Translations under genes and position numbers: made by a program | Part shown: one piece after another, positions 25,278 through 42,200 of the stretch | How positions within the stretch are numbered: the stretch's first letter is position 1 | Layout of the letters: each line of letters begins with the position of its first letter | Notes under the pieces: generated by a model | The model's database searches: none | What the model saw: only the letters and a program-made list of their open reading frames with translations | What the model was told of the DNA's origin: nothing | Assembly (NCBI GenBank): GCA_023078555.1 | Contig: CM041199.1 | Span: forward strand, 7,817,315 to 7,881,314 | From: Ulva prolifera | Taxonomy: Eukaryota > Chlorophyta > Ulvophyceae > Ulvales > Ulvaceae | DNA length: 64,000 nucleotides | Direction of reading: 5' to 3'

Positions 25278-27887
25278 ATTGAGGGCTGTCCTAAACACCT
25301 GCAGATGTGCTCTAGAGATCTCACCGATCGGCTGCTACAAATCTGGACCTCCAAATCTACCGGTCGCATCACGTGTACTGGTTACAACAATGGTTGTTTA
25401 CAGAAGAGTGAACGCGTACGGGAATAGGCAAACACAACCCACAAATCTCATTCCAAACAATATGCCACTGAGATGACAGCGATGTACATCCAGGGATGAT
25501 GTACACCATGTATTCAAAACGTTTGCGCTCTTCTGTCACACCATGTCCAGGATCGATATATCCTGGAGATATCTATTCACGTGAGCACATGTGCATGAAG
25601 CGCTGCGAACGCCAACTCCCCCCCGCCACCGCCCGCCAGCTACAAGTTCCACGCAAATGAGGAACGTAGATCTGTCGCAAAGCACCGCATGTCAAAAATG
25701 GGTTGCGGTGTCGATCGCTGTGCGACGTTCAGCGCTCTGGTTGCTCCGATCGTCGCGTGCATGTGCATGCACACAGGTCAACACCGCACGCGGCACGCGG
25801 ATCGATCGACGCCTTCGACTCGGAGGTTCGAGCATGTCTAGGTTGACAAGCGAATCATACTACAGAGCCCCGCATCGATGGGTGCGCCTCGCATGCGGGT
25901 CCTCAGACACGGCGGTTGCGTTTGAGCACCTCGTAGCACGGAGGGCGTGCTGTGTGTGCACCTACACTGCCGTATACTCAACGCAGCCCAGCAGCTGTCC
26001 ACGAGATGGACGATCTAATGCATGCTACGGTGGACGCGCCCACTAAACGCCAGTTCACTGTTTTGTAATGTACTAGACGCCGGTTTGCATCGGATGTACG
26101 TACACATATGCATGTGGAGACCATTCGCTCTGTATGCATCTGATATCCGATGCGCGGTATCGCATTCGTCATGGGAGCTCGAGGAACGTGAACCACACCG
26201 GCAGTTCAGTGCACGAGCAGCCTAGGCTGGGCGTGGGAGGCACAGACGCCGCGGCGTGTGTGGGAATGTGTTACCCATCCGAGAGGCTGCGAACGCGCCA
26301 CAGCGCCACAGCTAGCCCATTCCAGTGGCGCAGGCGCGCTGGCAGCACGTGTGTATGCACGCAGCAATTACGAACGCACCACACCGCACCGCACCGCATG
26401 TGCTTAGCACGCGTGGTGCATGTCCAGGTCGAAAGTTCCTGGAGGCATTCAGGCTTACACGTTGACTCGTCCGTAGCACGTCATAACAGCCTGCTGGTGA
26501 GAGGCCGCGGGGGCGTAGATCGGTACGGGGATGCAGCCATGACATAACGCATGCATGTGCATATGGTACCAGCTTCACGACGTTACGGCTATCGAGGCGT
26601 CGCGTGCATACATGACTGAACCAAGACGCGTGGCGATGCGCACGGCTGGATGTGTTACAAAGGAAAAAGCTGGAGGGGCAGGTAGCACCGCCAGGACCAA
26701 AAGGGAGAGCATAAGAAACGCAATGCGCACGCAGCAGGAGAGCCACAGCCAACGCCAAGGCACAACGAGCACACACACACCCCCACGCTCCCACACACTA
26801 CCACACGAACCACTCACTGACACCCGACCCACGCACCCACGCACCCGCACGCGGCCCAGACCCGACCCCCAACACACACACCCACACGCCAACACGCTAC
26901 ACGACCCCGCCGCCCGCGCGGCAGCAGCAGCCCCACGCAGCGGCCTGGCCGGCGCCGGCCCCACGGCTGGATGTGTCAGATGCCCTGCGGCCTGATGCAT
27001 CACCCCAGCCTTGCTGAGACAGGTCAAGGCACTGCGGTTGGCCTCGACTGCTCTCGACCAAGCCTCTGTTCCTGTGTTCTGCATTCTTCTAACACCATTA
27101 CGTTTCCCAGCGCATGGTGCTGTTGGCCACTACCTGCAGCTGTGGGCCACATTGCTTCGTGTGAAGCTGGGATCCTGCTACTGCTCCGTGCCACTCCAAT
27201 GCATGCTGCCCCAGGCCTGGCGGTGCAGCTTCCATGTAAAGCACAGTAGCGCAAATTCTGGCAGAGTGCCAGGGGCGTCTGCCGCACCAGCCATGCCCAC
27301 CAGAATGTGCTCAAAGAGCACACACGCGTAGCCGAATGCACTGCTGGGGTGGTGCGGGGTGGCACGTACAGACTGCGTGTTGGTTCGAGTGGTTCACTCA
27401 AGGTTGGCTCTCAATGACGTGGGCATCGCACAGACAGAAACACACCGGCCGATGAGATCGGCGTCAGGTTCAGGCACTGGGTGAGGATCTCTGATGTGGG
27501 CTCCACAGCATTACACACCACAACTGGCCAACTGTTAACTGCCTGGAGTGGTGCGGCAGGGACTGCCCAGCCCCCGCCTCCCACATCGAAAAGACGGCCA
27601 TGGTTCCAGGTTTATAGGGGCGCCTATGTCCAACCTCGAAAATAAAAAACAGAGAATGTCCTGTGGCGGGCTGGGCCCTTGTGCGTAAACTACGCCATGC
27701 GTGCGCTAAAGCACGCAGCTTCTCGCCCAAAGACAGGGTGTGGCCAGCGCATACCAGCGCCGTGCACCCCCCGGAGGCCACACGTAGCCACTACATTATG
27801 ACTACGCACCCGCCACCCTGCCCGGCCGTTCTCCAAATCTCAACCTCTTCCGTCGCAAACGTTGCAACTCATCCACGCCTCAGCCAC

Positions 27888-27890
<3 letters not shown>

Positions 27891-27927
<37 letters not shown>
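27891..27927. repeat. 37-base poly-C homopolymer
   Basis: An uninterrupted run of 37 C. The window itself starts in an 11-base C run, and another of 23 C lies at 32563-32585 as the pyrimidine tract of a synthetase intron. Exact length is prone to sequencing error. Confidence 0.9.
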
Positions 27928-28505
27928 ACTCCCCCCACAGCTTGCTGCGGCCCCGCCCCAAACATTCCCCACATCAAACACACAAACACATCCCATCCTA
28001 CACATCTCTAGCATTGTTGTGTCACCAGGTCAGAAGATACAGCGCCGCCCCCACTGTCTGGGTGCGAGTCCGCATGTACCGGCCCAGCAAATCGCCCACA
28101 CGGCCGACCATTGACATCCCCGCGCTCGCCGATCGCTTCACGCTCCCGAGGCTCATCTGTATTGCTCCGTCCCACACCCCACTCGCCGCCCCGGCCAGCT
28201 CTGCAGCGGCTGTCTCGGGTTTTAGGTGAGCCTGCCATGCATGTCATCCCGTCGGCAGCGCCGGCGGCGGCGGCGGCAATCAACCTGCCCCGAGCGGCCC
28301 CGCCCATGCATGGCCCTCACAGGACACGCGATGCATCCTGGTTCTCTAAACCACCACCTCTCTGTGGCGGAGCACCGCACATGCCCTGACTGTTCAATGC
28401 AGTGTCCCCACGCAGCAGCCCCCGCACTAAAATAGCAGTTGTAGCTCTCACACACGAATCTAGACTTGCGGGGCCGCCAGGAAACTGGAGCATGCACGGG
28501 AGAAG

Positions 28506-28592
28506 CGACTGCTGAACATCCAACAACAGACACATCCAAGAACAGACATATCCAAGAAAAGACGCATCCAATAAGAGACACATCCCGCAAGA
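28506..28592. repeat. Short tandem array of ACATCC-AAGA units
   Basis: About five imperfect 17-19-bp units of the type ACACATCCAAGAACAGAC. It is not associated with a gene. Confidence 0.6.
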
Positions 28593-29183
28593 GCATCATG
28601 ACCTCTCTCACACACGTGCGGACACCCTCGCAGTGCCCCACAGCAGCATGCTACATGCCACGCCACCCTGCCCTTGCGCACACATGCTCTCTTCTGCTGC
28701 AGTTGGCGCGGCAACATCCTCCGGCCGCTAGCAGCGGCCCCGGATTGGCTGTTGGGGTTTGCAACGATCTCCGGCTGATGGCAGTGGGAGGTGCGCGGCG
28801 CTCGCCATGGTGCGCTCGCCAGCGCCCCTCACCAGCGCCTATCTGGGCGCTCCAGGACTACAGAAATATCACTAACACCCCGGCGCACCGCTCTGGCACC
28901 CGATCGTGACAGCTCAGCGTGCCAGCGTGCAAAGGGCACCCATGGTTATCTCTCTTTATTGTTTGCGCCGGCCGGCACCTGGCCGCACGCATGAGGCGCA
29001 GCACGCAGCGCCACCGCAGCCGTGCGGCAAAGTTATGCTTGTACGCGCGCGAGGAGGGAGAGGAGCCCCCCCCCTGCATTCGTCAGGGACTGAGTGCATG
29101 CATGGCCTTCAAGCATTGTCGAAGCATGCGTGCTGCGGTGCCCCCTGTACGCAGCACGGCGCAGCACCCCAGGCACCGGGGGC

Positions 29184-29768
29184 CTAGGACATGCTTGGCG
29201 GCAGGCCCCCCGACTGGCCCTGCGGCGACAGCAGGAACTCCCGCACAGGGCCGCAGATCGGGCAGCCGGCGTCGCGGCACTTCTGGTAGTGCCGCAGCAG
29301 CTGACGCGCCTGGACGCAGTTCGGGAACTTGCAGCGGGGGTTGCTGCAGGAGAAGATGTGCTGCCACAGGGTCTTGCCGCTGCCGCAGCGCCAGCCGTAG
29401 GGGCAGGCCACAGGGTCCGCGCACTTGGCGCAGTGCCGCAGGAAGAGGAGCATGCGTTGGTGGCGGTGGATCTGCTGCTGCACGGCGAGGGTGTACGGCG
29501 GCGGGGGATATGAGGGCTCCACGCTGGCGCCCCCGGCACCAGAAGCAGACGGGGGCGAGGGCTCGGATGCGGTGCCGTGCGAGAAGGGGGGGAGGGAGGT
29601 GTGGGAGCCTGGGGGCGGGCGGCTCAGTGGGTCTGTGGGGCTGACGGCGAGGTCGTGGGGGTGTCGCTGGGACGCTGTGGCGAAGGGGGGCGCATGCATG
29701 GGATGCGACTGCGAGCCCCGTGGGGGTGCTCGCGCCGCGGAGGCTTGCTGCGATCCCGCCCGCGGCAT
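29184..29768 (-). CDS. Small TAZ zinc-finger protein
   Basis: A single exon of 194 residues from ATG 29768 to TAG 29184. The N-terminal half (to about residue 95) is rich in Pro, Ser and His and probably disordered. The C-terminal half is a TAZ domain like those of CBP/p300 and plant BT proteins: QQIHRHQRMLLFLRHC opens a long helix, followed by HCCC zinc clusters in HCAKC...C, HIFSCSNPRCKFPNC and HYQKCRDAGCPIC. TAZ domains bind acidic activation domains of transcription factors, so a nuclear adaptor role is likely. There is no acetyltransferase, KIX, bromodomain or BTB in the open frame, and I found no adjoining exons. The stand-alone form is also known in other protists and algae. Confidence 0.85.
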   Translation of the reverse strand: MPRAGSQQASAARAPPRGSQSHPMHAPPFATASQRHPHDLAVSPTDPLSRPPPGSHTSLPPFSHGTASEPSPPSASGAGGASVEPSYPPPPYTLAVQQQIHRHQRMLLFLRHCAKCADPVACPYGWRCGSGKTLWQHIFSCSNPRCKFPNCVQARQLLRHYQKCRDAGCPICGPVREFLLSPQGQSGGLPPSMS

Positions 29769-31856
29769 GTTCAGCGAGGGAGGGGGAGACAGGCCGGAGC
29801 AGTCTGCAGCGCGGGCAGGGCGTGAGCATGCGGGCGTGGAGTGTGGGAGCGGGGAAAGTGGGTAATTCGTTGTCGCAGCGGAATCTAGCCGTGCTGAATG
29901 AGGTGACAGCGAGGGCTTGAGAGCAGCGTAGTGATCGTGCCGTTGGCGCGACCGTTGTTAACGCCCAGGGCGATGGTCAAGTGGGCAGAGAAGACGGAGT
30001 GCGGTCTATAGACCGGGTGAGCGTGGAATGCGTCACAGGTGAACGCAGAGGGCTAGGCCTGCGTGCTGCTGCGGCGAGGACACGAGGTTACTACGCGCGA
30101 CGTGAGACCGAAGGGAACGCACCCCGTGGCGCCTCGGATTGAAGGAAACTAGCTTGAGGATGGAATGAAGGAGCTCCTGGATCGATCTGCACTTGCTTTG
30201 GCGGTGTTACATCGGGTGGCGCACGCTATCGTCCCCGATACACGCAAGCAAGGCTCTGTATCCACCGCACGCTGCAGCCGTGGCAGCTGCAGCGATAGAG
30301 GTTGTAGAGGATGTGGGATTAATCAGAGATGATGCGGCATGCGCGCGGGTTGAGGCGAGGAGAGGTTGGGGAAAGACCTGGCCTCGCGAGCTTGCAGCTT
30401 CAGCCCAGTCGTTCCACCGAAAACTGCCGTGCCCGACTCCGGCGAAGCTTCTTGTCTCTTGTGCCCTGGTCATTGGCCAATCTTCCATGACCAGGCGTGA
30501 TGACCGGTTGCTGTGCCACGCTGCGGGCGGGCTGCAGACGAGCTGTCTGTCGCGCGAGATGAGGTTTGTGCCAGGAAGCGGTACAGGATGACTCGAAGAA
30601 CGGTATCACAGTCACTCCAGCAGCCACCCTCCGCAAAAGCTCTGCCTGCGCTGGCAGCACAGCAGAACGTTCAAAATACGCTGCTGCTAGTTGAGCGAGG
30701 GCGAGGAAAGAATTATGCCAGACAGCAGGGCTGTATGCATGCGAGGATTGATAGCGTAATATGACACGCGGAAACTCCCGACCGCACGAACACTTGACGC
30801 TTCGTCGCCGCCGCAGAACATGGTGCTGAATCACCGCTATATACGCTGCGCCTCCAGCCACAGCAGCAGCGGGCGTATCGCCAGGCCCGGCTCGCAAGTG
30901 TGAAACTGCGCGTTCCGATACCAGTGCTGAGCTTTCTGTCCCTGCTGGCTTTGAGGTTGTGCCTTGTCACCAAGTCTATCTCGTACAGTGGACTGCTGGT
31001 TGCCGAACGACACGTGGCATTGCCGTTCAGGAGACATGCTGCCACTGGCTAGAAACGGGCACGCGATCTCTCTGCATCGATCACATGGCAAGGTTGCTGT
31101 AGAAGGCATGCTTCGCGTCTGGCAGGCACGAGGCGCACATACGCGGCAAGTGCGCTGCTGCTGTGTCACAGCAGCACAGCCAAAGTGCGTCCCTTCCTGC
31201 GGATGTTGCGTAGCACAACGGGCTCAAGATTGTCACTTATACATATACGCTGTTATCGGTCAATTCGCGTGCGCAATGTGGTACGTGCGCGCTGTCCACC
31301 TCTCCTCTGACGCTTGCGGCCTGCTTGCGAACGTCAGCGTACGGAAAGACTGCAATGCGCAAGCAGCTCAGAGATGATTAGAAATGGTGCATCACTCGTA
31401 TGTGAAGTACATTTGATCAGAGAGCAATCCGACTATTGATACTTCGCAACGGCTTTGTTTACAATGCCGCGTGCAAACTTCGACAAACACGCGATGCCTC
31501 AAGCAGGCACATGGATCGAGATATATATGCTCATCGTTGTCTGTTGGTAAGAGCGGCGAGTTCTGCGGTGGCGTTGCAGCCAGTGGCCCAGGCATGCCGC
31601 CTGCAGGCCACTGCCGCTGTGATCGATGCCTGCGATGCAAAATACTTGCGTGAAAGGCTGATGTCTGCGTATTACGTGGCTGCCCCGAATGAGAAACTCT
31701 GTGACTTGGACAGGCAGGAGGTGCTCGAGCCTGGTGGCGTCCTCTGAATCCGAGACCGCTCGCCCCAGGCATCAGCCAGCCCTGCATGCTTCATGATCAT
31801 AATCAGCAGCAGACTCCATATCACCTGTGGATCTGCAGCGGTGAATTTGTGTGCAG
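29769..31856. other. Interval between the TAZ gene and the synthetase exons
   Basis: It holds the divergent upstream regions of the TAZ gene (-) and the lysyl-tRNA synthetase (+). The first synthetase exon, presumably coding a targeting peptide, should lie here. A strong donor (CTGTTG|GTAAGA, 31547) ends an open frame with ATGs at 31511 and 31527, but I could not fix which start is used. Confidence 0.4.
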
Positions 31857-37055
<5,199 letters not shown>

Positions 37056-37995
37056 GACAGCACAGCAAGGATGGTGGCAGAATTGACACTGCTGCTCACA
37101 ATTCCGGGTGCCAAGTGATCAGAAGCGTGCATGTTCATGTAACAGTATGTAATAGAATGAGATGTGCAAAGTTGGACAGCTCACGCTCACATGTTGAAAG
37201 TGTGGCTTTGGTCACTGCTTTCGAGTGTGGATGCCCTGCTAGTGTGCCACACTGTTCAGCTCTACCTGCTGTCAATCCGGCGAGTGACGTGGCGATGCTG
37301 CCAAAGGACTGGCTGGCTTGTCAATGAGCTCTGAAGAAGTTTTACAGTCCCCGTGCTGCCTGTGTGGAATTGTCTGTATGGCCAGTGACCATACATCGTG
37401 AATAGCTTCATTCCAGCCATGAAAGTGCATGTGACTGGACCACGCCTAGATAGTAACAGCGGTTGTACTAAATCCCCGTCAGCTCCGCTGGGCCAATGTG
37501 CAGCCAGCAAGTCTGGTCGGATGACTGTGCTGTCAGAGATATGTGATACAGTAGCTGCAGATGGAAGTGACATTTCGAAGCAAAGAGCCTCGTTGATGTT
37601 GAGTCATAGCCAACTGATATGGTGGCTTGCATCAATCATACGCAACCCGTGTCGCTCGCGGCACTTCGCCGGCGAGTGTCCACAAGCGATCCCTGAGCAG
37701 CATCGCCGCAAGTACATGCTGGACACTGCCCACGACGCAGGGAAGTGAAAGAGAGTTTCAGTAGACATGTGCCCGAGTATCGGTTGCTGCATGTGTTACC
37801 TGCGTTAAAGGCTTCCGGGATCCCTGCGGCATCAGGTTGAATGGACAGATCTTGAGAACACGTAGGTCTTCCATTCAGCTGCCATTCAAAATCTTCTAAA
37901 TCCCTACGGAGCGATTGATTCTGCGTGGGTGATCGCATAGCAGTCGTCGCGGCGATTTTGACGCCTGCGGTTGCCTTGTGATCAACTGAAGCAGG
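37056..37995. other. Synthetase 3' region and SmF promoter
   Basis: No coding exon is supported in this 0.94-kb gap. A minus-strand open frame of 103 codons (37262-37573) has no recognisable family and no splice partners. Confidence 0.5.
37138..37152 (+). promoter_or_regulatory. Possible TGTAA polyadenylation signals for the synthetase
   Basis: TGTAA occurs at 37138-37142 and again at 37148-37152, about 85-95 bases past the synthetase stop. A single TGTAA is 74 bases past the CAP-G stop (45567-45571) and another 169 bases past the SmF stop (38819). TGTAA is the usual signal in chlorophyte algae. The pentamer is short and several other genes here lack one nearby, so this is weak. Confidence 0.3.
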
Positions 37996-38650
37996 ATGTC
38001 AGCAGTAAGACTCTCCAGATCAGAATGAGTGGGATGATTGTGCCTGTCAAATACATGTTCGCCGCTTGACTGCTGTGAAATCCTGCAGACAGAGTTCCAC
38101 AACCCCAGGCCCTTCTTGGAAGAGTTGGCCGGCAAGATGATTTTCGTCAAGCTCAAGTGGGGACTTGAGTACAAAGGCTATCTGCTGAGTAGCGATGCAT
38201 ACATGAACCTACAATTAGAGCAGTGCGAAGAGTTTATCGATGGCAAATCACAAGGCAACTTGGGCGAGGTCTTGATCAGGTACTGAAGCCCGAAGTGAGC
38301 GTGGTCCCATCAAAATCGCAGATATTATTCTATGTTCCTTTCGCGTTCGGCGCGCTACATCATCATCTGCGGCATTCACCCATCTTGGAGTCTGGCGGAT
38401 GTAGTTTCCACTGTGACCCTCGAGGCCTGTCTCAATCGGCATGCCTTGGTACCAGTCTTGCTAGCCCTCCAATTTGAAATTCCGCAGGACGTATTAGGCC
38501 TGCTGATCCTGTCAAGCCAGCCCATGAGCTGATGCCTCTGAACAGTTGAAGATCTGGGAAGCCTGCCATGATCATCTTCAACACTCAGGAGACATTTGCA
38601 GGTGTAACAACGTATTGTATATACGCAAGGCGCCTGATGAAGATGAGTAG
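37996..38650 (+). CDS. SNRPF: Small nuclear ribonucleoprotein SmF
   Basis: SmF is one of seven Sm proteins forming the heptameric ring on U1, U2, U4 and U5 snRNAs. Exons 37996-38004, 38089-38279 and 38602-38650 join in phases 0 and 2 to give 82 residues, against 86 in human. The product starts [16 protein letters not shown]. The Sm1 motif spans [17 protein letters not shown]...[14 protein letters not shown] and the Sm2 motif is [15 protein letters not shown], where the RCNN RNA-contact loop is created across the last splice junction. It ends in acidic PDEDE. The WG in [12 protein letters not shown] is diagnostic for SmF rather than LSm6. The first coding exon is only nine bases (ATG TCA GCA). 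Donors here are GTAAGA and GTACTG, unlike most in the window. Confidence 0.92.
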
Positions 38651-39266
38651 ATTTTGCTGCTGCATAGCCTGAGCTTCCTGCCAAGCCAATGAGATGTACA
38701 CAATGGAGATCAGCCAGCACTGGAAGCTGCCTCTGCCTGCTTGTAGTACGGGACATCAATGCTTCGTCCTGAAGTTGCTCCCGCTGCTTGCGAATGTGAA
38801 TGTGGCCCAGTAGTGCGGTGTAAATGGGCTGCGGTGCTCCACTGGTACATACATATGTCAAACGCTGTGCATGTTAACGCTCTTCGCGGCGATATCTTTC
38901 AGGCTTCTTCGAGAGACAGTGATGGTCTGTCTTTGTTAGATAGCGTAGCTGTGCCACCCGCTTTGTGTGCGCAAAATCGATGGCAGCTGTGCTGCTGCAA
39001 CGCACCGCAACGCCGCTGACACTACGCGAATCGGGAACGACGCGAAATTAAGAGCTGCCTTAGCTGTGGCAACGCTCACCAATTGTCAAGAGGGACGCTG
39101 ATGACAGCTGAGAACAAACATGCAGACACATATCGGATCAATGGTGCAATGTGCGGTGACTGCGACGTTCTTGCAGTTCGTGATTTGGGATGTAACACCA
39201 GGCTGAAAGCCAAGAACATGACAATGTGATTGGGTGTGATTGACGCTACAAGTCTGTCAATTTAAT
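38651..39266. other. SmF 3' region and CAP-G promoter
   Basis: No coding sequence is supported. A GACGCGAAATT stretch near 39036-39046 faintly resembles an E2F half-site upstream of the condensin gene; this is not strong enough to call. Confidence 0.4.
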
Positions 39267-42200
39267 ATGGCATCTTCACGAGAGATCTGTCTGGTACATC
39301 TTGTTGAAGGAGAACAGCTGCCGGAGGACGCAAACGCTCATTGCTTGCGAGCCGTCGTCCAAGCGTTGCGTGAGGATTTGGATGCAACGACATCATTATT
39401 AAATGAGCGGATCCTACTGGCCTGTTCGTCTAAGGTGAAGCTGCTGCCACAGCCCCGATAGCAGGTGAAATCAACAACGTTCAACATGATGTCCGTGTCC
39501 AGGTTACTAAGAAGACACGCATGGCCCTCGCATTTCAGGGAAAGGCTATGGCCGCTTTGATCGCCCTCGGTGATGATGCAATGGCAGCGGCTGTGCATAT
39601 GTTGAAGGAATTGCTACCTCTGTCAACGTGCAAGGCAACTCCAGCACGGGCGCTGTTCTGCATTTTCATTGAACAACTGTTGACACAACTGGACAATAAT
39701 GTTCGTGAAGTTGTGACAGAAACTAATTTTGACGAGCTCCTTCCCACCATGCTTCAGCTGACAACTGACAACACAGCATCAGTTCGCGTTGCAGCACTCT
39801 TTGCCCTGAAGCCATGGTGCGGGGAAGAACTGGAACTGGTAAGCTTCGTAAGTCAAGGCTCTATGATCCTCAGTCAGTTGGGTCCAAGCTAATGTTTTGT
39901 GGTGTAAGCCATGATCGCCTGTATGCCTCAATGCGCCGCCAGTGCGCAGGCATAACTGGATGTTCCCTTACAGGAACTCACAGCAGGGAAAACAAAACGC
40001 AAAACTTCAGTGTGCAAAGAACTTGAAGAAATAATCATGGGAGATTCCAGTGCCGTGCGCTCCTGGGGCTGTGCCTTGCAGCATGCCGACCGTTGCTCAT
40101 TCTGACGCAACTTGAAAACACCTCATTTAATGAACTAGATCATATCACTTGGCGCTATTCCCTGCTATACCGGTCACCGCTGATGGGAAAGGAGCAAAGC
40201 ATCAGCAGTGAGTCAAGTAATGCATGTTGCCAATTGTGTTGCACCTGCAGGATGTCAGGGCAGCCGCTGCTACATGCATGCCCAAGACGCAACAATCGCG
40301 CCGGCTCCTAGTCCAATCGCTGTTGGACGAGTCTCCAACAGTGCGGGACGCTGCTGCACAGCAGCTGACTCTGCATTATCCTGCCATTGTTGACCTCAGC
40401 CTGAGTGAGCGCTGCTCCGTGATTCGAGCTGCTTCAGAGGCATCAGCACCAGCCATCAATGAGATGGTTGCTACCTGGGTCTCCTCTTGTGGCGGTGTCG
40501 AGGAGCTTCTTGAGCCGCACACTCCGAGCTCTCTGCAGCATCCTGGTCCTCTGGCAGGCGTGCTCGAGGCTGCCATGGCAGACCGGGATGATGCTGACCT
40601 GCAAGCAGTATCAAAAGCTCTTGTAACTGTATCCTACATCGAGCCCTATGAAAACGAAGGTACGCTTTGCATCATGGCCTGACCTAGTCCAGTCTCTTAC
40701 CGCCACATGACAGTATGCGCTGCTCGTCCGGACACATCATGCTTGCGGGTGCCTTGTCCTGCTGCACCTCCCACCTTGTACATCTGCCTCTGCCAGGCTG
40801 ACAATGAGCACCTCATGATGCTGCAGACTCCGTACACGCGTTGGTCAAGCTCCTGATTGATACTGAGGTCATCAAGCCGCACAGCCTGGCGGCTGTCGCG
40901 CGCAAGCACCGCCTCGGCCTGCTCAGCACAGAGCTCCTGTCCCCAACCGAGGCGGCCTTCTGGTGCACCGCCTGCACCCACCTCCTCTCTGCTCCCACGC
41001 GTGCGGCTCACAGCCAAGGTGACGACGCCTTATCTGCCAGTGCCGCGGACGTCATGTTTGAGTGTGCGGACGCAATGATGCCGGAGTCTGCGCAGCAATG
41101 GTGCACGGCCGTGCGGCGCCACGTGGGCGCGAGCCCGCCGCAGTGGCACCCCGCAGGCCACCTGCTCTCTGTGATGCTCCAGGCGCTCAACTACTCGGAC
41201 GCCGCGACGGCGACGGCCGCACTTGACTTTTGCTGTGAGCTCGTCTCGCTGACACTGAACTCACGGTGTGCGCTGGCCATGTTTTGTATCTGAGGCCCTG
41301 TGGCATGTCCTTGCCACATGCCGGTATTGTGTTCTGTTCCTGCTCGTTCTTGATTGTTCCAGTGCTGGTCATGTGTGCTGATGTGGTGTCGCCTATCTTT
41401 TCAAGTTGCGTCTGCGCCACCGCAGCCTCGCAGCTTGCTAGCGATTGCACAAGGAGATCGGGGCACGCCCCTGATGCACGCTCTCTTCCACCCGACCTCC
41501 ACTGCCATTTACGTTGGCAAGGGGCACATATATCCAGTTTCTGATGAGTTTTATGCCATGCTCACGCGCCTCCACTGGCTGCACCAAGGCGGTATGATGT
41601 GTCACCTGCAGGCCCAGTGACAGCACAGGCAGCGGGCGCTGGAGCCCAGCGCTAGCCCCCCACAACAAGGGCGCCCCGCAACTCTGCGGCGCCGCGTGGG
41701 GCAAGTGGGAGGCGGCGGTCATGGCGGTCGCAGCCGCCGCCACCTCGCCGGACCACCCGCTGCCGGCGCTTGTGCCGCTCCTGGCTGTACAGGGCCCCCC
41801 CCGCGGCGGCGCCGCGGCCTCGCCCGCGACGCCGGCTGCCCTCGGCACCACCGCCACCTCGGGGATGTCGCCGCAAGCTGCTGCTGGTCTCGAGGGGAGT
41901 CTGGAGCGCCTCAGCCTGGCTGATGGCGGTGTGTGCCGGCCTCCCGCTGATTGTGTCTGTATTCTCTGCCTTCAGCAGATCTGAGACAGGATTTTAGGGT
42001 CTAGCGGGACCCGTGTCCGTGCGGCATGATGCACTTTGTAGCATGCATGCAGGCACCGCACCGCCTGACCAAGCTGAGAGCAGCAGCGGCACCTTCGCCA
42101 CCGCGCTGTCTCATGAGACGTCGTTCGTGTCTGCCGCAACCAACAACACCGGCCAAAGCCGCCTCTCCGCAGGCCAGAAGCGCCCCCGCCCCTCCGCCCG

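Larger units (their letters stand above)
25278..29183. other. Gene-free interval with simple repeats
   Basis: It contains a diverged copy of the GCAGCACCGC repeat near 26650-26700 beside a C/A-rich stretch (26765-26900), a 37-base C homopolymer and a short (ACATCCAAGAACAG)-like tandem array at 28506-28592. Pro-rich open frames around 27.7-28.4 kb come from the C-rich DNA and lack family similarity. Confidence 0.5.

Noticed and set aside
26555-26995. 146-codon plus frame rich in Thr, Pro, His and Arg
   Set aside because: It arises from C/A-rich simple sequence next to a dispersed-repeat copy; no splice partners or family.
27663-28229. 188-codon Pro-rich plus frame
   Set aside because: It reads through the 37-C homopolymer; nothing conserved was recognised on either side.
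38332-38532. Open frame after the second SmF exon that could extend SmF
   Set aside because: Splicing instead to 38602 restores the expected RCNNVLYIR motif and a normal protein length.
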